Part shown: one piece after another, positions 35,374 to 46,415 of the stretch
Layout of the letters: every line of letters begins with the position of its first letter
Position numbering within the stretch: position 1 is the stretch's first letter
NCBI RefSeq assembly: GCF_019112545.1
Contig: NW_025064891.1
Location: 1,391,724-1,455,723 of the forward strand
Length of the DNA: 64,000 nucleotides
Direction of reading: 5' to 3'
From: Guyanagaster necrorhizus
Lineage: Eukaryota; Basidiomycota; Agaricomycetes; Agaricales; Physalacriaceae
Program-made: the position numbers and the translations under genes
Notes under the pieces: model-generated
The model's database searches: none
Told to the model about the DNA's origin: nothing
What the model saw: the letters and a program-made list of their open reading frames with translations, nothing else

Positions 35374-36871
35374 AGATTCAGATCGAGACATTCATATCTC
35401 AGAGCACTCATGCTGTAATAGCACTAGTTGACAGTGGCTGTATGGATAGCTTGATCAATTATGCTTTCATTGCCAGACACAATTTCTCTATGCAAGTCAC
35501 TGTGACTCTGATTCCAGTCTATAATGCTGATAGGACAAAAAATCAAGCCAGCTCAATTATTGAATTTGTTGAACTTAGACTCATAATCAATGACCACTCT
35601 AAGCAAATTAACCTGGCAGTTAGATCTCAGAATAAAGGAGATCTTTCTTGGCTATGACTGGCTGATTCATCACAATCTGCTGATCAACTGGAAAACCAGC
35701 CACATCACATTTGCATGATGCTGCCATCAAAAGATCTCATTTGAATTACCTGATGAAGACTCTAAGGATTGATGAGACAAGGAGATAGTGAATAGTGAAA
35801 CCATCCTTGCTGTAGACCTACAAAAGACTATACACATCCATACTACCTATCACACCAATGAGTTAGCAGCAAGAGCCAATGCAGAGAAGAAAGACAAAAC
35901 ATTTGAAGAAATAATATCTGAATAGGCACAGGACTACTGTGATCTATTCAACAAAGAAAGTTTTGATGAATTATCAGATCCAAAGCTCTAAAACCATGCC
36001 ATCAAACTTATCTCAAATGCCAATGCTAATCTAGATTGCAAAGTATATCCACTTAGCAATAATGAACAACAGAAACTTGATAAGTTTCTAAAGGAGAATC
36101 TCTCCAACAGATGAATTTTGCCATCAAAGTCCCTGAGGGCATCTCCTTTCTTCTTCATAAAAAAGAAAGATAGCAAACTCCAACAGGTATAAGATTACTG
36201 GAAGCTTAATGAAATAATAATTAAAAATTGTTACTCACTTCTGCTAATCTCTGAACTCATGAATAAAATCCATGGTGCCTGATACTATATGAAATTGGAC
36301 ATTTGCTAAAGATATAATAATATGCAAATCAAAGAAGGCAATGAATGAAAAGCTGCCTTCTACACCAATTGGAGGCTATTTGAATCAACCATTATGTTCT
36401 TTGGCTTTACAAATTTACTAGCCACTTTCCAGTGGATGATGAATGACATATTTAAGGATCTCATCACCATCAGAAAGGTCACAATCTACCTGGACAACAT
36501 CCTTATCATATCCAAGACTAAAGAAGAACATTGGACAATAGTGCAACAAGTGCTGGCCCTTATGAGGAAGCACCAACTCTTCCTCAAGGCTGAAAAATAT
36601 GAGTTTGGGATACTCAAGACTGAGTACCTCAGAGTAATCATTAGTGAAGGAAGCATCAAGATGGATCCTATCAAAGTAGCCAGAGTAACAGAATGGCCAA
36701 AGCTGACCAAGAAAAAGAAACTATAATCCTTTCTCAGCTTCACCAACTTCTACCAATGCTTTATTCAGAACTATAGCAAGATAGTCTGATCAATGATGCA
36801 ATTAACTGGTAATGCCCCATAGACCTGGAGTCTCTCTCAGCAGACAGCATTCAATAACCTCAAATGATAAC
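35374..36871 (+). pseudogene. pol: Element B protease and RT block
   Basis: The reading resumes with QIETFISQSTHAVIALVDSGCMDS (protease Asp-Ser-Gly intact). It continues through IPVYNADRTKNQASS, SFFFMKK-equivalent RT sequence, and MFFGFTNLLATFQWMMNDIF to the RT catalytic motif YLDNILIISK, where the second Asp is Asn. Then come KHQLFLKAEKYEF and TEYLRVIISEGSIKMDPIKVA. It ends in RNase H (NNLK-TGA) where E is inserted, and RNase H resumes at 61615. Confidence 0.85.
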
Positions 36872-37340
36872 TGTTATGATTTTTCCTTATTTTTCTATTC
36901 TTTCCACAAGTAAATCCCTATTTATGCTTAGTCAGAGTGCTAAAGACAAGCACTTAGGACTATGGGACAAGGCTTAGTCATCACAACTAACTGAACTTGC
37001 CATTATCTTTCGACACAGCAGCATTGCTCAATAATGCACAATCATCCTTTTATGTATAATAGTGATACTTTAGGACAATGGGCACAATAGACTCAAAAAC
37101 ACATAATAAGTAGTAGTAGTATTAGCTAAGCTTGTACAGTATTTAAGACTGCTCACTCTTGCTGATAATTCCCAGCTTTGAGCTAAAGTTTATCTTCATA
37201 CCATTCTATACTCAAGCTAATTCTAAGGCCTTGTGACACACTGATCAGAATATGCATCAGTGGACTCAGTTGATCACCTGAAGTATGAGGTGACTTCTGT
37301 TTATCATGTATATCTGTTCACATAATGCTTGGGTCTAACA
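36872..37340 (+). repeat. 5' LTR of element E
   Basis: 469 bp, TGTTATGATTTTTCC to GGTCTAACA. It is followed by ATTAGCTTAAAGCTTC, matching CAGCTTTGAGCTAAAG in the LTR with one transition. Confidence 0.92.
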
Positions 37341-37396
37341 ATTAGCTTAAAGCTTCTAGCTTTCTTTTCTCAAGCCTAATTGTGCTGAGAGACTGA

Positions 37397-38754
37397 ATGC
37401 CACCTGCCCTTAATCCATCAGACTCTAACTTTACTCATGAGTTCTTTGAACTCCTTGCATCCATCATCAGAATGTTGATAGAATTATTGGTGATTATACA
37501 GCTGTGCCATAGACACCAATCAATCACTGCCTAGGTGATCTGTCATTATCAAGAATTCTAATGTATTAGAACTATCCTATGCAATGTCACTTCTGACCTC
37601 CTCCTCCATGACATCCCTCCCTCTATCAGACAGTCCTTCCAGCCCATAGAAGGAGCTATACCTGAAGCTGTCCCTGGGAACCCAACTGAAGAGCATCCTA
37701 GGGAAGAAGAAGAACACTAATACTCACCATGACCTCTAGTGGCTATCATCTGAGACAATGGAAACTCTTAGGCTACAGGATTTCAAAGACCAAGATCTGA
37801 CATGTCTATCCAGCAGATTGAGTGCATGGATGTTGCCAGCCAGATCCCTATGACAAGAGGGACCCTCTCAACTGCACCCTCTGAGCCCAGTGTTAGATGC
37901 CATGCCAGAGACTCTCTTGATGCCCCCTGGGGTGGCTTGAGAGAATAGAAGTCCCTACAGGAATGACAACTATAGATCCTTATATGCAACTCCAATGGAA
38001 AGCAGTGAGAGCTTCTCTGCAGAATTATATATTGGAAACTGAAGCACTGACAGCAAGGGAGGAAGAACTGAGGTCATCAGGACAGACAATCCATATTTTA
38101 ACTATAGGAGTGATGAGGAGCAGTGGTGGCAAGCAGCCACCACCACTGCTGACCAACTGGAGTGCCATCAGGAAAGCCTCATTTCAAGCAGAAGCAAGAG
38201 CTTATGAATATCACTAACTCCACTATAACCAGCTGATCCTGTTGATCTGATTCTCCCCCATGAGGATGAAGCATAACACAATGATTCTCTTGCCAAGTAT
38301 ATCTAGGAGCAGGCATGTATCAAGTATGAGGTGGCTAAAGAGAACACCCTCTTTAGATAGTATCTCTAAGTTCAGGATACAGCAGATTGGAGGAGAGGCT
38401 TGGAGAGCCCTGAAACCTCCACTATAGACTGAACTCTCATTGAGTCTGATATCATATTCCAGAAGCCCAGCACTTCCACTACATCCGAGTATGATTCCTG
38501 GTCCAAAACCCCCAAAAGCATTATCTACATGGATGATATCTATCAAAGGGCATCACTCAACCTTAATGATGACTGCCTGTTATTTTATGGGACTGACTTG
38601 ATCACTGATACTGATGATATTTCTGGATGAGCAGAGGATATACTAAGTATCAAAGGAGACCTCAGAGGCAATGAAGAACATCTTGATCCCACTAGAGACC
38701 TCAGGTGAATCCTGGACAGGTGCATCACTATGCTCTTTCTCTGACCCTGCTTCT
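37397..38754 (+). pseudogene. gag: Element E gag, N-terminal part (cut by element D)
   Basis: The start at 37397 gives MPPALN-like sequence, THEFFELLASII, then a hydrophobic run (MLIELLVIIQLC). The middle is full of stops. The sequence runs into the CTTCT target of D at 38750-38754 and continues after D at 46941 with ETSTN(I)AEQW-type sequence equivalent to 23360 in B and 33480 in C. Confidence 0.8.
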
Positions 38755-39183
38755 TGTTAAGCCCAAGCGTCACGTGAACTGATACACGTGATAAACAGGT
38801 GTTCCTTCGCACTTCGAGGAATCACCTGAGTTCACTATATGTATATCCGGACGATGTGACTCAAGGTCAGATATAGACTCGAGGTAGAATGGTGTGTATA
38901 AACTTTAGCTCGAAGCTGGGGTATACCAGCGAGAGCTGTCGGTCTTAAATACTGTACAGATATCGCTAAGAATATAACTACCTATTGTGTCGTTCTGTGT
39001 CTATGGTGCTCGTTGTCCTCGAGCATCGTTGTTGTATATAAAAGGGTAATTGTGCGTCGTCGAGCGTTGTTGTATCTAGGCGGCTCAGTTGTGCTTACTA
39101 AGCCCTGCCCTTCCCGTGGTCTCGTGGTATGACTAAGCATAAATAGGGGTGAAGAATAAAAGAAATAAAGAAAAATCGTAACA
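38755..39183 (-). repeat. 3' LTR of element D
   Basis: 429 bp, TGTTAAGCCC to AATCGTAACA in plus orientation. The polypurine tract (complement TTACCCCCTCGTTAA) is at 39184-39198. It contains the promoter elements described separately. Confidence 0.95.
38905..38951 (-). promoter_or_regulatory. LTR core promoter and self-primer segment of element D
   Basis: On the minus strand a TATA-like TATTTAAG (38944-38951) precedes CAGCTTCGAGCTAAAG by about 33 nt, the spacing expected for the transcript start. The stretch AGCTTCGAGCTAA (38905-38917) is the exact reverse complement of the primer site at 46402-46414. It is shown here in the 3' LTR because the equivalent part of the 5' LTR is inside the N gap. 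Confidence 0.6.
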
Positions 39184-39216
39184 TTACCCCCTCGTTAAGA
39201 CCATCGTCCCGATGGT

Positions 39217-42200
39217 TTAATTAAGGGATAATTCATAGTCATGTATGGCCGTTTCCATGTTCATGTACTTTTCGTTGACCCATTGGTTAGATTCGGACCC
39301 ATATCCCTTCCAGCTGACGAGGTAGTCAACCGTCGTAGTCATTCCTCCACCTTTCGCTTTGATTCGGCGCAGTTTGTGATTTAGGACCTGATCGATTTCG
39401 AAGTGTTCTTCGTCGTTGATCAAGTCTGGTGGTGGAGGAGGTGGTCGTTGCTGATTGGGGAAGGCTGGTGTGATGTATGGATTTAATAATGTCTCATTGA
39501 AGACGTCGTGGATTTTCCATGTATGCGGTAAGCGTAATTTGTATGCGCTTGAGCCGACGGCCTTTATGATTGTGAAAGGACCTGTGCGTTTGTCGTCGAG
39601 TTTCTTTTTTGGACGTGATAGATGGAAGTTTGTTGTGTCAAGCCATACTTTGTCGTTTGGCTGGTACACCTGACTTGGGCGTCGGTGTTTGTCGTAGTTC
39701 TTCTTCATCGTTGTTGCAGCCCTTTCCAAAGCAGTTTTCGTCTCGTTATGGATCCTTTCCATAGTGGATGCGAAGTCAGTTGATGCGGGTGTAGTTGTAT
39801 GAGCGCGACTCGTTTGAGTCACGTGAGGGTGTCGGCCATGGTTAATAAAGAATGGGGTTTTCCCCGTTGCGGAGTGTACGCGGTTGTTATGCTGAAAGGC
39901 GGCAAGTGCAAGCCATTCAGTCCAATCGTCCTGTCGGTAGTTGATGAAAAGCCGTAAGTACTTTTCAATTTCTTAATTAACGCGTTCCGTCTGACCATCT
40001 GTTTGAGGGTGGTAGGCGGTGGATGCGTTTTGCTTGATATTTAGGAGGCGGTATAAGTCGGTGATGAATTTTGAAACAAATTGGGGGCCTCTGTCAGAGA
40101 TGATGACTTGGGGCATCCTGTGTTTGGCGTATACCTCGTCTCGTAAGATCTTGGCCCATCCTTCCGAGTTTAATTCCGTGGAACATGACACGGGGATGAT
40201 CGCCTTGGAGAATCGGTCCACTATGACGAGGATTGCGTCATATCCGTTACACTCGGGTAAACCTGTGATCATGTTGACCGAAATGTGTGTCCACGGGGTG
40301 GAAGGTATTTTGTTGGGATATAGGGGTGCTGCTCGGACTTGTGTGGAGGCCTTTCCTCGTTGACAAGTCTCACAGGCCTTTACATAGGCAGTGATGTCGT
40401 TTCCCATTTTCGGCCACCAATATTCTCGTAAGACGAGTTCTTTGGTTTTGGCAACCCCCAGGTGTCCCGCTGTTATGTGGTCATGGCAGGTTGCGATGAT
40501 CTCGCCGCGTAGTTGTTGGTCCCGGGGAATGTAGATCCGTCCGTCATAGCGGATTAAACCTTCTTCCTTCGTCATTCCCCGCTCGTGGTTAAGTGACGGG
40601 GCTACCCGTTGGTCCCATTTATGGTTGTCCCGTGTCGCACTCTTGATCCATTCGTGTATCTCCTCCTCGGAAGGCATTATCATGGCTCGGAAATGTTCCG
40701 GTCGTAATAGAGTCACTCCTTCGTTATCAGTTCCCCCCTGATCATGATCGGATCGTCGGCTTAGCAGGTCAGCCTTCTTATTTGCCGTTCCCGCTTTGTG
40801 ATGTAAGGTGTACTGGTATTGGCTGAGTTCCGTTACCCAGCGGGCCTGTCGTCGATTGAGTTTTTGTGGCTGTCGGAAGTATCGTAGGTTTTGGTGATCT
40901 GTCCAGACTTCAAATACTTCTTCAGCCCCAATAAGGTAATGTCGCCATTCTTCCAAGGCGAGCATGATGGCAAGCAATTCTTTGTCGTAGATCTCATAGT
41001 TTCGTTCCGTGACGGTCAGAGCCTTAGAGAGGAAGGCTACGGGTCGCCATCTCCCATCCTGTTCTTGGGAAAGAACGGCTCCGATTGCTCCCTCACTTGA
41101 ATCGGCCTCTACCCTGAATTTTCCTTCCTGGGTTGGGATGGCTAATACAACGTCTTCTGCCAGCTGCCGTTTGAGGTCATCAAAAGCGGTCTGTTGAGAG
41201 AGTCCCCAGGTCCAGGGAGCATTGCCTGTCAGCTGTGTCATCAGGCGAACGATTTTGCTGTAATCACGGATGAACCGTCGGTAGAAGTTTGTGAACCCCA
41301 GGAACGATTGTAATTCCTTTTTTTTATTGGGTTCTGGCCACTCGGTGACCCCTGCCACTTTTATCGGATCCATCCGGATACTTCCTTCGCTGATGATCAC
41401 CCCAAGGTACTCCGTCTCCAGTACTTCGAACTCGCACTTCTCGGCTTTGAGGAATAGCTTGTGTTTCCTCATCAGGGACAGTACTTCTCGTACTAACTTC
41501 CGGTGTTCCTCTTTTGTTTTGGACATGATTAGAATGTCGTCGAGGTAGATTGTTACCTTCCCTGTGGAGATGAGGTCTTTGAAGATATCATTCATCATCC
41601 ATTGGAAGGTAGCGGGGGAATTTGTGAGCCCGAAGAACATGACTGTTGGCTCGAACAGTCCTCGATTGGTGCGGAATGCGGCCTTCCACTCGTCCCCCTC
41701 CTTGATTCTGACGTTGTTATATCCCCACCGTACGTCGAGTTTTGTGTAGTATTTGGCACCTCGGAGTTTATCCATTAGCTCTGATATCAGAGGAAGTGGG
41801 TATCGGTTTTTAATGGTCATCTCGTTGAGCTTTCGGTAGTCTTGGACCGGTCTAAGCTTTCCATCCTTCTTCTTGACGAAGAAGAAGGGAGAGGCCATGG
41901 GGGACTTTGAGGGCCGGATTCTGCCGCTTGATAAGTTCTCGTCTAGGAACTTGTCAAGCTCCTGTTGTTCGTGATGACCAAGGGAATAGGTTTTGCAGTC
42001 CAGATTGGCGCTGGCATTGGGGATTAATTCGATTGCATGGTCCCAGGGCTTCGGAGCGGGTAACTCGTCAAAGCTCTCCTTTTTGAAGAGGTCTCTGTAG
42101 TCTCGCGCCCATTCGGGTACCATTTCTTTGAACGTCTTCTCGTCCTTCCCTTGGTTTGCTTTTGCGGCTAGGTTGTTTGCATGGTGGATGGCTCGTATAT

Positions 42201-42705
42201 GGATCTCCCTCTGGAGATCTATGGCGAGTATGGTTTCTCCATCTTCCATCTCCTCGTCCCACCGATCTTCAGGGTCCTCGTCTGGCAACTCGAATGGGAT
42301 CTTCCTGCACCGGCATCTGGCGAAGGTGATTCGCCTGGTCTTCCAGTTGATCAGCGGATTGTGGCGGATCAGCCAGTCATGGCCGAGGAAGAGTTCCTTC
42401 GTTCCGAGATCTGTTACTGCTAGGTCGATTCGTTTGGAGTGATCCCCGATGGTCAACCTAAGTTCGACGAACTCTGTGATAGAGCCGGCCTGATTTTTTG
42501 TTCCGTCGGCATTATATACTGGTATCAGGGCTGCCGTTGCCCTTGTCGGGAGCTGATGCTTGTTGATGAAGGCTCGGTTGATCGAGCTCCCCGTACAGCC
42601 ACTGTTGATAAGGGCGGTTACTTGGTGTGTGGTTCGAGAGGCTAGCGTTTCGATCTGTCCTCTTGTGGTTAGGTCTCACCCGGGGGTCTTGGTTCGTAGG
42701 ATGTA
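39217..42705 (-). pseudogene. pol: Element D pol, near-intact (PR-RT-RH-IN-chromodomain) with three stops and two catalytic substitutions
   Basis: One frame runs from within the gag end (about 43113) to the TAA at 39217, interrupted by TGA 42958-42960, TGA 42676-42678 (Trp in relatives) and TAA 39973-39975 (former Gln). Domains: protease LINSGCTGSS (42591-42620), where the catalytic Asp codon is AAC at 42604-42606; RT with YLDD at 41536-41547; RNase H with WTDHQNLRYF; HHCC finger (GHLGVAKTKE, CETCQRGKA); integrase with first Asp changed to Asn (ISVNMITGLP, codon 40273-40275), second Asp at 40093-40095 and Glu at 39985-39987; and chromodomain VDYLVSWKGYGSESNQW near the C-terminus. It overlaps gag in the -1 frame. 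Length and order fit chromoviruses; autonomy is lost. Confidence 0.93.
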
Positions 42706-43109
42706 TTTCTTTGGTCCCCGGAGCTCGTCTAGCCACTCGAGGGCACGACAACGCTCGGCTTTCCTGATTCCTTCAATTAGTTCGTCGACCACTTCTTTGG
42801 CCCTTGCTCGATGAATCCAGTTCCGAAGTACGGCTTTCGCCGCTGCTTCGTCTTTGGCGTCCTTGATGGCCCTCCACGTCCATTCGGTATCGAATGGTTT
42901 GAGCCACGTGGTGGGACTCTCTGTCCCTGTTCGGCCCGTAGGCGGTTGAGCTTCTTTTCACGATTCAATGGTGTGTTTTTTTGTGAATACTTGGGGTATA
43001 TTCGAATGCACGGGAGTCGACATGAATGTAACTACAGGAGTACTATTAGTCCGACTAGCGGTTGTTGTTGACACACCATTAGGTCCTTTGGCCAGTCCAG
43101 TGGAATCGC

Positions 43110-46100
43110 TCACTGACTGGCCCCGTCTTTTACTTCCTCAATCTTTGTTTCCTTGCCGAGTTCTTCATCTTCCTTCTGTAATTCGGCGATCTGCGCTCGT
43201 ATATCTTCACGGGTTCGTTTCTTCTTTGGACAATCCTTGGCCATATGACCCTTCAACCCGCAGTTGAAGCATTTGCCTTCCTTCTTCATTCGATCGATGT
43301 CCATCGGCTTCCCGGCCCCGGTGTAAGTTGTGCCGGTCCCGGTTTTCTGCGTGCTATATGATGGGGTGGTGTTTGATGAGGAGCCCGAAGTTTTTCCGGC
43401 AGTTTGCCCCGGCTTGTTCGGGGTTGGCGGGGTCGACTTCTTGGAATACTCCTGTAATGTTGTTGCCTCCGCTTTCTGCCTTTGCCGCTCCTTGTACATC
43501 TCGACGATCCTTTCCTTCCACTCATCATATCCTACCGGCATCAGCATTTTGACGCCCATGGCAGAGATCATCGTGAGATACGAGGAGGGGACTCCTCGCT
43601 TGAGGGCCTCCACCATCCTTCCGTCGTTTGCAGTGTCTTCCCTAATTCCGGCGAGCTTGGCAAGCCGTTCTAGCTCGTCGAAGTAGTCTGTAGCCGCCTT
43701 ATCTCCCATCTTGTATTCCTTGATCTTCTGTTTGTGTACCTCCTGAACCGCCGGATCAATGAACTTGTCGTTTAACATGCATTTAAAGACCGGCCACGAG
43801 GGATATCGATAGTGTTCCCTCGTGGTGGACCAAAAGTTCGGAGAAATGAGGATCCATCACGTTTTGGCCTTGTCTTCCAGGTAGGAGGTGGCAAAGGCGA
43901 CTTTGTTCATGTCGGTTCCAATGTACCCGACGTAGACTTCGAAGTATTGTTCACAGTCTACCAGGAATCGATCAATGTCCTCAGAGGCCCCCTTGAAGGG
44001 GCGCGGTTTTCGAAGGAGGTCGGGGTGGCATTGTAAAACGTTGGCATTGTGTGGGAGTGCCTCCATCGGGTTAGGCCATCCGTCGAATGGCGGTTGTTTC
44101 CATTCGGCAGGTGGTCCGGGGAAGGAATGCAGGGAGTTGTCGTCGGCGATTGGACTCCCTTTCGGGTCGGTTATTCGGACGATCACCCCGTCTCGTACCG
44201 TAAAACCGAGGCGGATCGCTTCGGGGTCGTCCTGAATGGGGTCCTTTCCACTCGACTCTGCCTGGTCCAGAGGGGGTTGTCCGCCGAGGAGCCGACTTCC
44301 TTTGCCGGTCCAAGGGTTTCGGGTTTGAATGTCCTGCCATGCTGGCCGATCTCTTGTGCGGATGAGCCGTGAAGCCGTGCTTCGGATGGACGGGTTGTCG
44401 TCGGCCCGTCTCCGAATAGAGGGGGCAACGTAAACGGCCTGCTGTGGTGGGACGGGGGGGGTGCGCGGCATTGGTGCCGGTGTTTTTGGTTTGTTGTCGG
44501 GCTGATACGGGGGTATCGGCATGAGGGGATCTTCCGGGTGCCGTCGGCCATATTCCCTCCATGCATATTCTGTCGCGGCATACTGTAGAACTTTTTCTTT
44601 TTCAGTACCCGCCGCATACCTGTACTCAAGTCCTAAGGGCGTCGCTTGCCAGCGCGCGTCCTGCCATAAGTAACTCCTCCCCTGCTCGTACAACTCCTGG
44701 TACTCCTTGCCCCTGGTCCTTTCAATCTCTTCTCGCAGTGCTTCTTCGTCTGTATCTTCTCCTGCCCGTTCTAGCCGTCGTCGATATGGGTCATCACTGT
44801 CCTCGTCGTCCTCCTCGTCGCCCTCGTCCCTGCTGTCCTCTCCCTTGAGGAGGGAACTGACGGGCTGGTCGTAAATGGATGGTACGAGAGGACGAAGGGT
44901 CATCGGGGACCCTTCCGTTGACTTGGGTACTTGGCCCGTCGTCTCCTCGGTCGCTGGTTCGGACAATGGGGGGACTTCTGAGCCGACTGTAGCGCGTCCC
45001 TCCACGCGCTCTCGTCTCCTCCAGTTCTCGGCTATAGCGGCTGAAGAGTCGCTGGAACTCGGGGTTAAGAAATTGTCGAGTGACCCTGCTACCCAAGAAT
45101 CGCTGGAGAGCCCTGTCGGAGATGTGGGCATTGTCGGGTACTCGGAGCCCGTAGGCTCCGAGGACGGAGTCGGCGTCCGAGGAGATGGTGTCAGTACGGG
45201 CGGGGTATTCAAGGTCGATGGTCTGGGGTTCTCCTGTTCTTCCATGTCGGATCGCCTCGTCCCAGCTGACGATGCTGGCGGGTCCTGTCCATGGATCGTC
45301 CTCTGAGTCGGGCTCCCTGAAGGGGGACCCCGAGTCGGTTCGGAGCTCGTACTCCCTGGGGGAAGCTGACCCCATTCTTTCAATTTCCTCCCACCTTCTC
45401 TGTGCTCGTCCTTGGCGGTCGTACTCTGCTGCTTCATATCGCTCTCGGGCTTCCTCTTGGACGTAGTCGGCGAGCTCCTCCTGAGTTCGCCTAAGTGTTG
45501 CCTCTCGCTCTTGATTCTGCTGCTGCTGCCTGACTGCCTCATCGTAGTCGAAGGGGACATTGAGGTCCCACTCCGGGAATATCCTTTGTATAATTCTTCT
45601 CGTGGCGGCCCTCCCCCTTTCGCTGGCAGTTCCAGTCTCAGGCTCGCTCCCCACGTGGAGGTGTCGATATGGATCTCCTGCCGCGGAGATGGCGATATCG
45701 GCGTTGTCGTAGTCGGGATGGATATCCCTTCCTCTTGGGTTGTCGACCCCCAGCCTGCTGACGGATGGGCTGGAGCCAGAGTTTGGCTCAGTGGGGGTTT
45801 CGGGGGGGTTCTGGGGGGGGTCGGGACTCTCGTGGGGTCCCGTAGCCATCCGAGCGGCATCAAGGGAGTCCCGAGCACGGTTTCCAATCCCTGAGGGAAT
45901 TGGGAAGGCGGAATGCTCGGGGGAGCTGGCCAGAGTGACGTAGTTGGAGACCTCGGCGGGCTCCTGAGCGACGTTCGTCATCTACGGGTTCCGGAACCCT
46001 GTGAGAGCAGGGTGGCGGTCTCTGCTGTCTCGTCGAATGGGGCGTTGGAGTCCTTCCTCCTCGTGAAGGCTCCCCGGATCCGGGTTGCTATTCCCGGTTT

Positions 46101-46374
46101 CTGGTACGGGTCCCCCTTGCGGGAAGAAGGACGTTCTGGCGGAGGGGGGGATGTCATGGAAAGGGAGGTCCGGGGTTACGTTGCGTAGTATTTGTTGGAT
46201 GTGCTGGAATGCTTGGTAGTGCCTGACTATCCAAGCTGCTACTGATTGTCGTCCGCGGCAAAGGGTAATGATGGCTAGAAGACCGAGCAAAGTTCCGATG
46301 ATGGAAGCGATGAGTTCAAAGAAATCGTGGTTTAGATCGGCGGTTGTTACTGGAGGCATTCGGTTTCTCAGCAC
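43110..46374 (-). pseudogene. gag: Element D gag, about 1,080 codons, with N-terminal hydrophobic segment and two stops
   Basis: The N-terminal part (46374-45985; likely start 46359, MPPVTTADLNHDFFELIAS) has a roughly 20-residue hydrophobic helix (ASIIGTLLGLLAIITLC) and then TPDLPFHDIPPS. TAG at 45982-45984 is followed by a long open stretch in the same frame (45981-44794; helical QEELADYVQEEARERYEAAE, acidic and Pro-rich). The capsid part lies in another frame (45887-43110). It has a Glu/Asp-rich run, LLRKPRPFKGASEDIDRFLV, DCEQYFEVYVGY, TGA at 43857-43859 (Trp in relatives), KFIDPAVQEVHKQKIKEYK and zinc knuckle CFNCGLKGHMAKDC (about 43230-43271). Element B keeps one frame across this region, so D seems to have a frameshift near 45.1-45.2 kb. 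The N-terminal 700 residues match no gag domain I know. Confidence 0.85.
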
Positions 46375-46399
46375 AATTGGGCTTGAGAAAGGGAAGGTA

Positions 46400-46415
46400 G
46401 AAGCTTCGAGCTAAT
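46400..46415 (-). promoter_or_regulatory. Self-complementary primer-binding site of element D
   Basis: Immediately inside the 5' LTR the minus strand reads ATTAGCTCGAAGCTT. Its core TTAGCTCGAAGCT (13 nt) is the exact reverse complement of the LTR segment near the predicted transcript start. The same relation holds in copies A, B, C, E and F, with the changes expected from CpG decay. Confidence 0.65.

Noticed and set aside
41009..42645. Several plus-strand frames of 60-104 codons opposite D pol (for example 42128-42442, 41291-41548)
   Set aside because: They are antisense shadows of the conserved RT/protease frame and recur in the same place opposite C and A.
45300..45887. The first part of the minus-strand frame 45887-43857 as the true gag N-terminus
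   Set aside because: The alternative frame (46374-44794) has the protein-like sequence conserved in other copies here (QEELADYVQEE and neighbours). Only from roughly 45.1-45.2 kb on does the 45887 frame match the family capsid region.
43328..45894. Plus-strand frames opposite D gag, including 160 and 143 codons
   Set aside because: They mirror the GC-rich gag coding strand and have no recognisable domain.
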